Made by a program: the position numbers and the translations under genes
Source of the DNA: Candidatus Magasanikiibacteriota bacterium
Lineage (GTDB): Bacteria; Patescibacteriota; Patescibacteriia; Magasanikbacterales; UBA922
Direction: 5' to 3'
Length of the DNA: 7,083 nt
Assembly (NCBI GenBank): GCA_023246565.1
Contig: JAHFIE010000048.1
Span: forward strand, 1 to 7,083
Shown here: in pieces, positions 1 to 5,292 of the stretch
How positions within the stretch are numbered: the stretch's first letter is position 1
Layout: each line of letters starts with the position of its first letter
Notes under the pieces: generated by a model
Database searches by the model: none
Told to the model about the DNA's origin: nothing
The model's input: the letters and a program-made list of their open reading frames with translations, nothing else

Positions 1-51
1 AATGATCTTTCGAGATAGCAAAAGATTTTAAAAATAGACTTTTTCGAACGT

Positions 52-83
52 AAGTGTACTCCTTGACAGGAGTGCACTTTTTT
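52..83 (+). terminator. Terminator-like hairpin overlapping a promoter
   Basis: A 12-bp stem (52-63 with 68-79, one G-U pair) closes a 4-nt loop and runs into six T residues at 78-83. This is the form of a Rho-independent terminator. It could end a gene lying left of the window. Its loop and right arm also hold the -35 box of the next promoter, so it could act as an operator instead of, or as well as, a terminator. Confidence 0.7.
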
Positions 84-91
84 GTTATTAT
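63..91 (+). promoter_or_regulatory. Promoter of the GC-rich membrane protein gene
   Basis: TTGACA at 63-68 and TATTAT at 86-91 are separated by exactly 17 bp, close to the sigma-70 consensus. Transcription would start near 98 and leave a leader of about 55 nt before the ATG at 153. The -35 box spans the loop of the hairpin at 52-79. Confidence 0.75.
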
Positions 92-152
92 GATTTGTCC
101 CCCTTGGGATCGCTCGGCACATGCTGGGTGCAACTACATCGGAGAAAACACA

Positions 153-623
153 ATGAATCGGAGTTTTTGGTCGTCGGTCGTGGTCAGCCTGCTGGCTGTC
201 CTGACCTTTGTCCTGTTCTCTCTCGGGGAGGATTTCTCCGACCCTTCGTGCTCCTTTTTTTACCTGTTCGCGGCTGGGATCCCGTTCTTCATGGGTCTTC
301 TCTTCGCGGTGGATAGTCCCCACAAGCTCGACAGCTGGGGAGTCAGTTTCACGATTTCTGCCGGGGTCGCTGCGGCGGCGGTGGTGACCCCCTATTATGG
401 GCTGGGAATCCATGAGACCAGGCTCGAGGATGTGTTCATTCTCACCACAATCATCTCCACCGTCGTGTGGATGATCACCTCCCAGTCAAAGAACATCTAC
501 ATCCAGAAGATGGGTGCTCGAGTCCTCGCCAACAGCCTCATGTTCGTCTTCATCAACCACGGTCAGACCCTGGGGTTGATGATTGAGAGACTTAAGAGAT
601 ATAACCCCATCTTCATCTGGTGA
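153..623 (+). CDS. Small four-helix membrane protein, family unknown
   Basis: I do not recognise this 156-residue protein. It shows four hydrophobic stretches that look like membrane helices at about residues 6-24, 34-52, 63-84 and 91-109, with a possible fifth weak one near 123-136. Short charged links lie between them, and the C-terminal tail is basic (ERLKRYN). No catalytic motif is visible. The ATG at 153 is preferred because GGAG lies 8 nt upstream and the promoter is at 63-91. An in-frame GTG at 54 would lie inside the hairpin, upstream of the expected transcript. The gene is rich in GC-ending codons (ctc, gtc, atc, gcg), unlike the AT-rich genes around it, and it has a ribosome-binding site that most neighbours lack. 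Recent acquisition is an inference from this. It stands alone between a promoter and a terminator. Confidence 0.7.
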   Translation: MNRSFWSSVVVSLLAVLTFVLFSLGEDFSDPSCSFFYLFAAGIPFFMGLLFAVDSPHKLDSWGVSFTISAGVAAAAVVTPYYGLGIHETRLEDVFILTTIISTVVWMITSQSKNIYIQKMGARVLANSLMFVFINHGQTLGLMIERLKRYNPIFIW

Positions 624-638
624 TGGTAAACCAAAACG

Positions 639-708
639 ATGCCCCAACAGTCTTTATTTCTAAAATTTTGGAACTAAAGATTGGAGGATATGGGCATTGT
701 TTTTGTTT
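639..708. terminator. Shared terminator between convergent genes
   Basis: An imperfect hairpin spans 639-697. ATGCCC pairs with GGGCAT, CCAA with TTGG, and TCTTTA with TAAAGA, with small bulges and an AT-rich tip. On the plus strand it is followed by a T-rich run (698-708). On the minus strand it is followed by a T-rich stretch read as CGTTTTGG. It lies between the ends of the membrane protein gene and the convergent ABC-F gene, so it probably ends both transcripts. Confidence 0.5.
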
Positions 709-715
709 TGTATGC

Positions 716-2200
716 TTATTCGTTTTGAAAACGCCCCAGATCCAATTCTTGAGTAATGGAAATATGTTCCATAAAGTCAGACATGTGCGATACTACAATC
801 ACTGCGCCGGCAAAGGCATCAATAGCTTTCGCAATAATCGGTAGATGACGAAAATTAATATGATTACTCGGTTCGTCCAAAATTAAGAGACCGGGTTTTT
901 GTAATACAAAACGCGCGTAGCACAGCAAACCTTTTTGACCTTCGGAAAGCGAACCAACCGTATTTTTCATAAGCTCGGCCGTGAGAAGAAATGCCGCACC
1001 CGTTGCATAAATTGTTTGATTGTCCGGTATAGCCATCATTTCCGCGAGCGAGTCATAGACTGTTGTATTAAAATCAAGTCCAGAAAAATCTTGGGCATAA
1101 TAACCGACGTTTATGCCATCATGAATGTATGTACCCGTTGATTGTCCGTTGGCCAAGGTTTTGAGGAGCGTACTTTTCCCAATACCATTTGGTCCAACAA
1201 TACGGAGACGGTCTTTTTTCCAGAGTTTTATGGCCACTGGTTTTTTCACCACTTCGTGATTTTTAATAATCCCAACGGATGAAATTTCGACGACCACATC
1301 AGACCAAGGTTGCGCAGGAATAGTAAAATCACGAATCGTTTTGTCATCTCGTTTTACGTCAACCATATTTTCTTCATCTTCTGCTACTTCTTCTTTTAGT
1401 TTGCTCGCTAATTTACGCATTTTACCGCCTTTGTGTGCAAAAAAATTAACTTTATCTTTGCGGTCTTGGATGTTTCGTCGTAGCTGCGCGTTCTTTTTTT
1501 CTTCGCGTTCAATTTGCGCAGTAATTTGTTCCACCACATTAAAATAATTACCTACGTATTGTTCTACTTTTTTGGTATGAAAATCTACATTCAAAACACC
1601 ATCAGTAAATGCGTTGAGAAAATCAGCATCATGGGAAATAACAATAACGGTTTTGTCATACATCATGAGAAATCCTGTCAGATGAGCAATACCATCCGCG
1701 TCAAGATTATTCGTTGGTTCGTCAAGGAGTAAAATATCTGGTTTTTGAATCAGTGCATAGGCAAGAAGGAGCCGTGCCTGTTGCCCGCCGGATAATTCTC
1801 TTATTTTTTTAGTGAGCGGAATTGAAAGGTCAACAATAGTTAAAACATCAGCAATTAATTTTTCCAAACTATATTTTTTTTCACTGAAGGCCGTAGCAAA
1901 ATAATCAATGACCATATGGTCAAGAAAAATTTTAGGCATGACCTGGAGCGCGATGCCGATCGATGCATGATCACGAATATGGACTGATCCCTCTGTTGGT
2001 TTTAATGTTTCAACCGTGTTTAAATTTCCTGCTCCACAAATTAGTTTAAAAATCGTACTTTTTCCCGCGCCATTCTGACCCATGATGGTTATTTTTGCGT
2101 CTTCGCGTACAGAAAAATTGACTGCTTCCAAAATTGGTTTGTCTTCAGTGTAGTGAAATGAAACCTGTTCGAAACGAATAATGACATTCCCCTCAGACAT
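716..2200 (-). CDS. ABC-F family ATPase (ribosome-associated type)
   Basis: This 494-residue protein has two ABC ATPase domains in one chain and no membrane segment, which is the ABC-F arrangement. Domain 1 has Walker A GQNGAGKST (41-49), signature LSGGQ (136-140), Walker B ending in DEP (160-162) and switch His190. Domain 2 has Walker A GPNGIGKST (336-344), signature LSEGQ (418-422), Walker B ending in DEP (442-444) and His472. Between them, residues 222-292 form a charged, probably coiled-coil linker matching the element that reaches the peptidyl-transferase centre in this family. Both catalytic glutamates are present. ABC-F proteins bind the ribosomal E site and relieve stalling or confer antibiotic protection; which subgroup this is cannot be read from the sequence. 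It is somewhat shorter than typical members. The ATG at 2200 fits the promoter about 25 bp upstream. No Shine-Dalgarno site is seen. Confidence 0.93.
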   Translation of the reverse strand: MSEGNVIIRFEQVSFHYTEDKPILEAVNFSVREDAKITIMGQNGAGKSTIFKLICGAGNLNTVETLKPTEGSVHIRDHASIGIALQVMPKIFLDHMVIDYFATAFSEKKYSLEKLIADVLTIVDLSIPLTKKIRELSGGQQARLLLAYALIQKPDILLLDEPTNNLDADGIAHLTGFLMMYDKTVIVISHDADFLNAFTDGVLNVDFHTKKVEQYVGNYFNVVEQITAQIEREEKKNAQLRRNIQDRKDKVNFFAHKGGKMRKLASKLKEEVAEDEENMVDVKRDDKTIRDFTIPAQPWSDVVVEISSVGIIKNHEVVKKPVAIKLWKKDRLRIVGPNGIGKSTLLKTLANGQSTGTYIHDGINVGYYAQDFSGLDFNTTVYDSLAEMMAIPDNQTIYATGAAFLLTAELMKNTVGSLSEGQKGLLCYARFVLQKPGLLILDEPSNHINFRHLPIIAKAIDAFAGAVIVVSHMSDFMEHISITQELDLGRFQNE

Positions 2201-2224
2201 AGTTATTATGATAAAGTGGCGGCT

Positions 2225-2253
2225 ACTATAGCCGTTCTCAGGGAGTCTGTCAA
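2225..2253 (-). promoter_or_regulatory. Promoter of the ABC-F gene
   Basis: On the minus strand TTGACA (2253-2248) and TATAGT (2230-2225) are 17 bp apart. Transcription should begin near 2218, giving a leader of about 18 nt before the ATG at 2200 with no Shine-Dalgarno sequence. Confidence 0.8.
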
Positions 2254-2265
2254 TGAATCTTTAAG

Positions 2266-2295
2266 TTGAGGATTTTTTGTGTACCATGGTACACT
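2266..2295 (+). promoter_or_regulatory. Promoter with 16-bp palindrome upstream of the sugar dehydrogenase gene
   Basis: TTGAGG (2266-2271) and TACACT (2290-2295) are 18 bp apart. The perfect palindrome GTGTACCATGGTACAC (2279-2294) fills the spacer and enters the -10 box, which is a typical place for a repressor operator. Transcription would start near 2302, almost at the ATG at 2304. This predicts a leaderless or nearly leaderless mRNA. Confidence 0.5.
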
Positions 2296-2303
2296 ATGTG
2301 TAT

Positions 2304-3494
2304 ATGAAACGAACCATTTTTTTATTGTTATTTTTACTCATTGCGGTTTTGGGAATCAAAACCATTGATTATTTTGCGCTATTCAAACCTAAGATCATTC
2401 CAACTACAAATAGTGGGGTTGGTCAATCGGGGGATGTGTTAGACAACAAAGTAGTTTCTTCGACCAAACAAACTTACCACGTAGAAAAATTCGCAGAAGG
2501 TTTGGAAGTTCCCTGGAGTATGGTGTTTACTGATCCGAACCGGTTATTGATCGCTGAACGACCGGGGAGAATTCGGGTTGTAAATAATGGTGTATTGGAA
2601 CCAAAATCACTCCATATTTTTTCCGAAGTACCCAATAAATCCGAAGAAGGACTCATGGGTATGGCACTTGATCCGGACTATGGTTCAAATAAATTCGTCT
2701 ATGTCTGCCTAGCGTATGGTGATGCAAAGAAATTAGCAGATAAAATAGTTCGATTTCGTGATAGGGGTGATCGTTTGGTGGAAGCTACCGTAATATTGGA
2801 TGCTATTCCTGCTGCGCAATACCATGCTGGATGTCGAATTGCTTTTGGACCAGACAAAAAATTATATATAACAACAGGTGAAGCAACGCAAAAGGAAATT
2901 GCTCAAGACATACAATCGCTCGGTGGAAAAATTTTACGTATTAATAATGATGGTTCCATTCCTTCTGACAATCCATTTAAAAATTCTCCGGTTTTTAGTT
3001 ATGGTCACCGCAATCCGCAGGGGATTGCTTGGCATCCCAAAAGTGGAGTTTTAATTTCTACTGAACATGGGCCATCGGTTTTTGACGGTCCGGCTGGTGG
3101 TGATGAAATTAACAAAATAGAAAAAGGGAAAAATTATGGTTGGCCTTTGGTTTCTCATGATACCAATAAAATAGGATTGGTGGCTCCACTCATTCAGTTT
3201 ACTCCAGCCGTGGCTCCGGCTTCAGCGCTTATCTATGGTGGTGCTGTGTTTAAAGAGTGGAAGAATCAATTATTTTTTGGCGGATTAAAAGGGGAGGGTA
3301 TCTATCGAGTTATGTTTACCAATGATAATGCTGAGAAAATACAATCGTACGAAAAATTAGGGATTGATGTTGGTCGCGTACGAGAAGTCATTGAAGGGCC
3401 GGACGGGTATATTTATTTTTCTACGAGTAATCGTGATGGTCGGGGGAATCCGCGAAAAGGAGATGATATGGTGTATAGGATTGTTCCGGGGTAA
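2304..3494 (+). CDS. Membrane-anchored PQQ-dependent sugar dehydrogenase (glucose/sorbosone dehydrogenase family)
   Basis: The protein has 396 residues from the chosen start. Residues 3-19 are a hydrophobic N-terminal segment after MKR, a signal anchor or signal peptide, followed by a Ser/Thr/Gly-rich spacer to about 57. The rest is a beta-propeller of the glucose/sorbosone dehydrogenase family. Landmarks are GLEVPWSMVF (66-75), EEGLMGMALDP (114-124), YHAGCRIAFGPD (173-184) with the likely catalytic His174, GHRNPQG (234-240) with the PQQ-contacting Arg, HGP (255-257), GDEINKIEKGKNYGWP (266-281), and the end motifs RVREVIEGPDG (358-368) and GRGNP (379-383). Known members oxidise sugars extracytoplasmically with PQQ; the substrate here is unknown. 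The ATG at 2304 best fits the signal segment and the promoter. An ATG at 2286, GTG at 2298 and TTG at 2277 are in-frame alternatives. It is monocistronic, with a terminator directly after it. Confidence 0.88.
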   Translation: MKRTIFLLLFLLIAVLGIKTIDYFALFKPKIIPTTNSGVGQSGDVLDNKVVSSTKQTYHVEKFAEGLEVPWSMVFTDPNRLLIAERPGRIRVVNNGVLEPKSLHIFSEVPNKSEEGLMGMALDPDYGSNKFVYVCLAYGDAKKLADKIVRFRDRGDRLVEATVILDAIPAAQYHAGCRIAFGPDKKLYITTGEATQKEIAQDIQSLGGKILRINNDGSIPSDNPFKNSPVFSYGHRNPQGIAWHPKSGVLISTEHGPSVFDGPAGGDEINKIEKGKNYGWPLVSHDTNKIGLVAPLIQFTPAVAPASALIYGGAVFKEWKNQLFFGGLKGEGIYRVMFTNDNAEKIQSYEKLGIDVGRVREVIEGPDGYIYFSTSNRDGRGNPRKGDDMVYRIVPG

Positions 3495-3506
3495 GTAATA
3501 TGCATC

Positions 3507-3551
3507 AAAAAATCCTCTGACCCGGAAGTTCTCGGATTAGAGGATTTTTTT
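3507..3551 (+). terminator. Terminator of the sugar dehydrogenase gene
   Basis: AAAAAATCCTCT (3507-3518) pairs perfectly with AGAGGATTTTTT (3539-3550), with a further CCG/CGG pairing inside the loop and a run of seven T. It begins 12 nt after the stop codon. The A-tract/T-tract symmetry would let it work on either strand. The next 124 bp up to the following promoter are AT-rich and show no gene. Confidence 0.88.
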
Positions 3552-3675
3552 AGCGCCAACATAATGTACGCGAAACATCTCTATTTAAAATAGGGGTATT
3601 TTTTTGTATTAATTAATCGATTACCCAGTCACCTCAATAAATTATATATACATGTATCTGTTTTTACAATTCTTC

Positions 3676-3705
3676 TTGACAAAAGAGATTCTTTTGTAGT
3701 ACAGT
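3676..3705 (+). promoter_or_regulatory. Promoter with inverted repeat upstream of the DUF2103-like gene
   Basis: TTGACA (3676-3681) and TACAGT (3700-3705) are 18 bp apart. An inverted repeat, ACAAAAGA (3679-3686) and TCTTTTGT (3690-3697) around a 3-bp centre, starts in the -35 box and fills most of the spacer. It is a candidate operator. Transcription would start near 3712, about 25 nt before the GTG start. Confidence 0.65.
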
Positions 3706-3736
3706 ATGCAGCTTCTAAGTGAAATAAGGGGGGCTT

Positions 3737-4051
3737 GTGAGCAAAAGAGACCTCCACCGTAGTGGTGGTAAGTTTGCTGGTTCCCACACCACTGTCTTAG
3801 ATGGTTGTGTGGGCTTGGTTGACATAATTGCCAAGATGGCGTGTGTCACCAAGATTTCTTTGACCGTGATTGAGAACCAAGTTAGAAAGGGAGGGAGCCC
3901 TTTCACGGTGAAGTGCATGGATGTTCCGGGCAATGACAAGGCACTTAAGGTCACGATGGCCAAGGGTGCCTCGAAACAAATCATCTATGTCTACGTCAAG
4001 GATCCTGTCTCGCGAGGCACTGTTCGCCGTGAGGTGGAGACATGCTTGTAG
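3737..4051 (+). CDS. DUF2103-like small protein of unknown function
   Basis: This is a 104-residue soluble protein. The pattern GGKFAGSHTTVLDG (10-23), a predicted helix (25-35), a beta strand around TKISLTVIEN (38-47), KGGSP (51-55) and an end strand KQIIYVYVKDP (80-90) resembles what I remember of the DUF2103 family. That family occurs in archaea and some bacteria, is sometimes described as metal-binding, and has no established role. The assignment is from memory of the family pattern and needs a profile search. Possible ligands are His7, His17 and Cys24, Cys36, Cys60 and Cys103; no clear metal site stands out. The GTG start follows a strong purine-rich site (AAGGGGGG, 3727-3733 region). 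Codons are GC-richer than in flanking genes, as in the membrane protein gene at 153. It has its own promoter and hairpin terminator. An unused Shine-Dalgarno-like AGGGAGGA lies at 4063-4070. Confidence 0.7.
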   Translation: MSKRDLHRSGGKFAGSHTTVLDGCVGLVDIIAKMACVTKISLTVIENQVRKGGSPFTVKCMDVPGNDKALKVTMAKGASKQIIYVYVKDPVSRGTVRREVETCL

Positions 4052-4076
4052 ACAAGAAGGCTAGGGAGGAAACAAC

Positions 4077-4147
4077 AAAAAATCACCCGACGCCTGCTGA
4101 GATTCTAAATCATTAGAATTTTAGCAGGAGAATTACGGGTGATTTTT
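4077..4147 (+). terminator. Long three-segment hairpin after the DUF2103-like gene
   Basis: Three nested stems make a hairpin of about 70 nt. AAAAATCACCCG (4078-4089) pairs with CGGGTGATTTTT (4136-4147), CCTGCT (4093-4098) with AGCAGG (4123-4128), and ATTCTAA (4102-4108) with TTAGAAT (4113-4119), around a 4-nt loop. It ends in a T-tract. It is most simply a terminator, but it is much longer than needed for one. Confidence 0.75.
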
Positions 4148-4175
4148 GTTTAATTGTGTCGATTCCATTCCACTC

Positions 4176-4202
4176 AAAAGAGAGCCAACAGGCTCTCTTT
4201 TT
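4176..4202 (-). terminator. Terminator of tRNA-Asp
   Basis: A perfect 11-bp stem, AAAAGAGAGCC (4176-4186) with GGCTCTCTTTT (4191-4201), closes a 4-nt loop. It lies 3 nt beyond the mature 3' end of the tRNA on the minus strand. The flanking A and T runs would let it also stop plus-strand transcription, protecting against the convergent DUF2103-like unit. Confidence 0.8.
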
Positions 4203-4204
4203 CG

Positions 4205-4278
4205 CGGACCGGACGGGGCTCGAACCCGCAACTTCTGCCGTGACAGGGCAGTGCTCTAACCAGTTGAACTACCGGTCC
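4205..4278 (-). tRNA. tRNA-Asp, anticodon GUC
   Basis: The minus strand folds into a complete 74-nt cloverleaf. The acceptor stem is GGACCGG (from 4278) with CCGGTCC, followed by discriminator G at 4205. The D arm carries GGTTAGAGC. The anticodon stem CTGCC/GGCAG encloses loop CTGTCAC, giving anticodon GTC at 4244-4242. The T stem is GCGGG/CCCGT (one G-U pair) with loop TTCGAGC. The tRNA delivers aspartate to GAC and GAU codons. The CCA end is not encoded, so a CCA-adding enzyme is required. No clear promoter of its own was found in the 110 bp upstream; it may be co-transcribed with the small basic ORF at 4389-4508. Confidence 0.97.
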
Positions 4279-4388
4279 ACAAACAACCACAGAATTAAAA
4301 ATTAAAATTCGCTGGTTAACTTTTTATGATCCGGCAGAGCCAGACAAAAAAGTGAACACTGCTCCTTTTAATTCTTCTAAAAGTCTCA

Positions 4389-4508
4389 TTAAGCTGTCTT
4401 TTTGGCTACTGCTTTTCGCACGCGTTTCAATTTATTCTTGTCGCGTTTGACTTTTTCGACTTTACGGTCTGCTTTCCATTTATTACGGCTTTTTTTGCGC
4501 ATGCCCAT
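4389..4508 (-). CDS. 39-residue very basic protein, unknown
   Basis: The ORF starts at ATG 4508 (or a second ATG two codons later) and ends at TAA 4391-4389. The product begins MGMRKKSRNKWK and ends KAVAKKTA. It has one Trp, no Cys, and is dominated by Lys and Arg, with a pattern suited to one long RNA-binding helix. I do not recognise a family. It is not the known small ribosomal proteins bL36 or Thx by motif. A near-consensus promoter (4541-4569) sits 33 bp upstream, giving a predicted leader of about 26 nt without a Shine-Dalgarno site. This supports a real gene. The position beside rplT and a tRNA suggests, but does not prove, a role with RNA or ribosomes. The alternative is a non-coding leader transcript for the tRNA. 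Confidence 0.65.
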   Translation of the reverse strand: MGMRKKSRNKWKADRKVEKVKRDKNKLKRVRKAVAKKTA

Positions 4509-4540
4509 AGAGGAATATACAAGCTATTTAAAGTGATAAT

Positions 4541-4569
4541 AGTATAAGGTATTAACTCACCATTGTCAA
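4541..4569 (-). promoter_or_regulatory. Promoter of the small basic ORF (and possibly tRNA-Asp)
   Basis: On the minus strand TTGACA (4569-4564) and TATACT (4546-4541) are 17 bp apart, close to consensus. Start of transcription is expected near 4534. It lies directly beyond the terminator of the rplT transcript. Confidence 0.8.
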
Positions 4570-4572
4570 TAT

Positions 4573-4654
4573 AAAAAAGCCCTGGTAGTGTCCGGCGCGG
4601 CAGAGACTGAAGGAGGGGACAGTCCCACCATCGCCAAACACTATCAGAGCTTTT
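4573..4654 (-). terminator. Long-loop terminator after rplT
   Basis: AAAAGCCCTGGTAGTGT (4575-4591) and ACACTATCAGAGCTTTT (4638-4654) form a 17-bp stem with one mismatch and one wobble. The loop is about 46 nt and GC-rich, and holds a small dyad (GGGAC/GTCCC near 4616-4625). On the minus strand the stem is followed by a run of T. It starts 5 nt after the rplT stop and ends the ribosomal protein transcript. Confidence 0.75.
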
Positions 4655-4659
4655 CTTGT

Positions 4660-5004
4660 TTATTTCACGGATTCAACCAGAGTTTTAAAGATGATCGGTT
4701 CTTGAGCAGCCAAATGAGAAAGAACCTTACGATCAAGAAGTATATCATGTTTTTTGAGAGCACCAATAAATTTGCTAAAGCTCATACCGAGTGGTCGCAC
4801 CGCAGCATTAATACTCACTTGCCACAAAGCTCGGGCAGTACGCTTTTTTACCCGACGGTCTTTGTACGCATAACCACCAGCTTTGGTAGCAGCAACTTTT
4901 GCCAAACGCATTAATTTTTTCCGGCCACCTTCAAAACCCTTAACTTTTCGTAAGATACCGCTACGGCGTTTTGCATGATGGACTCCTCGTTTAACTCGGG
5001 ACAT
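4660..5004 (-). CDS. rplT: Ribosomal protein bL20
   Basis: This 114-residue protein is full length for bL20, an early-assembly protein of the 50S subunit that binds 23S rRNA. The basic N-terminal extension begins SRVKRGVHHAKRR (2-14). The conserved core includes KGFEGGRKK (22-30), YAYKDRRVKKR (45-55), LWQVSINAAVR (60-70), and MSFSKFIGALKK (74-85) with DRKVLSHLA (91-99). It lies 10 nt after rpmI in the usual rpmI-rplT pair and must share its transcript. The spacer is only A and T with no Shine-Dalgarno site, so translation may depend on coupling to rpmI. In other bacteria L20 represses this operon by binding the leader; no such structure can be assigned here, because the predicted rpmI leader is only about 17 nt. 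Confidence 0.98.
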   Translation of the reverse strand: MSRVKRGVHHAKRRSGILRKVKGFEGGRKKLMRLAKVAATKAGGYAYKDRRVKKRTARALWQVSINAAVRPLGMSFSKFIGALKKHDILLDRKVLSHLAAQEPIIFKTLVESVK

Positions 5005-5014
5005 ATTTTTTTAA

Positions 5015-5224
5015 TTAGGCTTGGTAAGGCATGGCGCGGAGCAATGTTTTTTGCACAGTTTTTGGCATGCTCTTGTCTGATCGTTTTTCGCGTTTTATTT
5101 TACCTGATTCACGGGCATTAAAATGGTCTTGTCCTTCGGCACGTTTCAATAATGTTGTACCACGTTTTTTTGACTTTTTGACCACCAATCGTTTGGCTGT
5201 TGCTTTGTGAGTTTTGAGAGACAT
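5015..5224 (-). CDS. rpmI: Ribosomal protein bL35
   Basis: This 69-residue protein has the normal bL35 length and pattern: KTHKATAKRL (4-13), the basic stretch VKKSKKRGTT (15-24), HFNARESGKIKREKR (34-48), and the closing LLRAMPYQA (61-69), matching the usual LPYA-type end of the family. It is part of the 50S subunit. The reading frame is open to 5248, but the ATG at 5224 is chosen because it fits bL35 N-termini and because 5248 lies in the -10 box of the promoter. It has its own promoter (5248-5276) and a leader of about 17 nt without a Shine-Dalgarno site. rplT follows after 10 nt. Confidence 0.96.
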   Translation of the reverse strand: MSLKTHKATAKRLVVKKSKKRGTTLLKRAEGQDHFNARESGKIKREKRSDKSMPKTVQKTLLRAMPYQA

Positions 5225-5247
5225 AGAATTCAGAAAAATGTGGGACA

Positions 5248-5276
5248 AATATACCAGTTTGCGAAAAAAGTGTCAA
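5248..5276 (-). promoter_or_regulatory. Promoter of rpmI-rplT
   Basis: On the minus strand TTGACA (5276-5271) and TATATT (5253-5248) are 17 bp apart, in the 68-bp gap after infC. Transcription should begin near 5241. It lets the two ribosomal proteins be made independently of smpB-ssrA-infC. Confidence 0.8.
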
Positions 5277-5292
5277 GGGAGAAAAGAATCAA

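Noticed and set aside
2..31. Short frame ATG ATC TTT ... TAA at the left edge, possibly the end of an upstream gene
   Set aside because: Ten codons at the window edge cannot be told from chance. All three forward frames are closed within 31 nt.
54..152. N-terminal extension of the membrane protein from a GTG at 54
   Set aside because: The start lies in the hairpin arm and upstream of the promoter. The extension would be out of character, and a good ribosome-binding site precedes the ATG at 153.
935..1732. Plus-strand ORFs opposite the ABC-F gene
   Set aside because: They lie within the coding strand of a clear ABC-F gene, have low-complexity products and no start signals.
3715..3984. Minus-strand ORF opposite the DUF2103-like gene
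   Set aside because: No promoter or ribosome-binding site is seen, and its product shows no domain pattern. The plus-strand gene has promoter, start site, family-like pattern and terminator.
4279..4388. Promoter or terminator in the gap between the basic ORF and tRNA-Asp
   Set aside because: Weak hairpins and AT-rich boxes occur, but none has the right geometry to be called.
4588..4914. Plus-strand ORF opposite rplT
   Set aside because: It overlaps a certain ribosomal protein gene and starts inside the rplT terminator loop.
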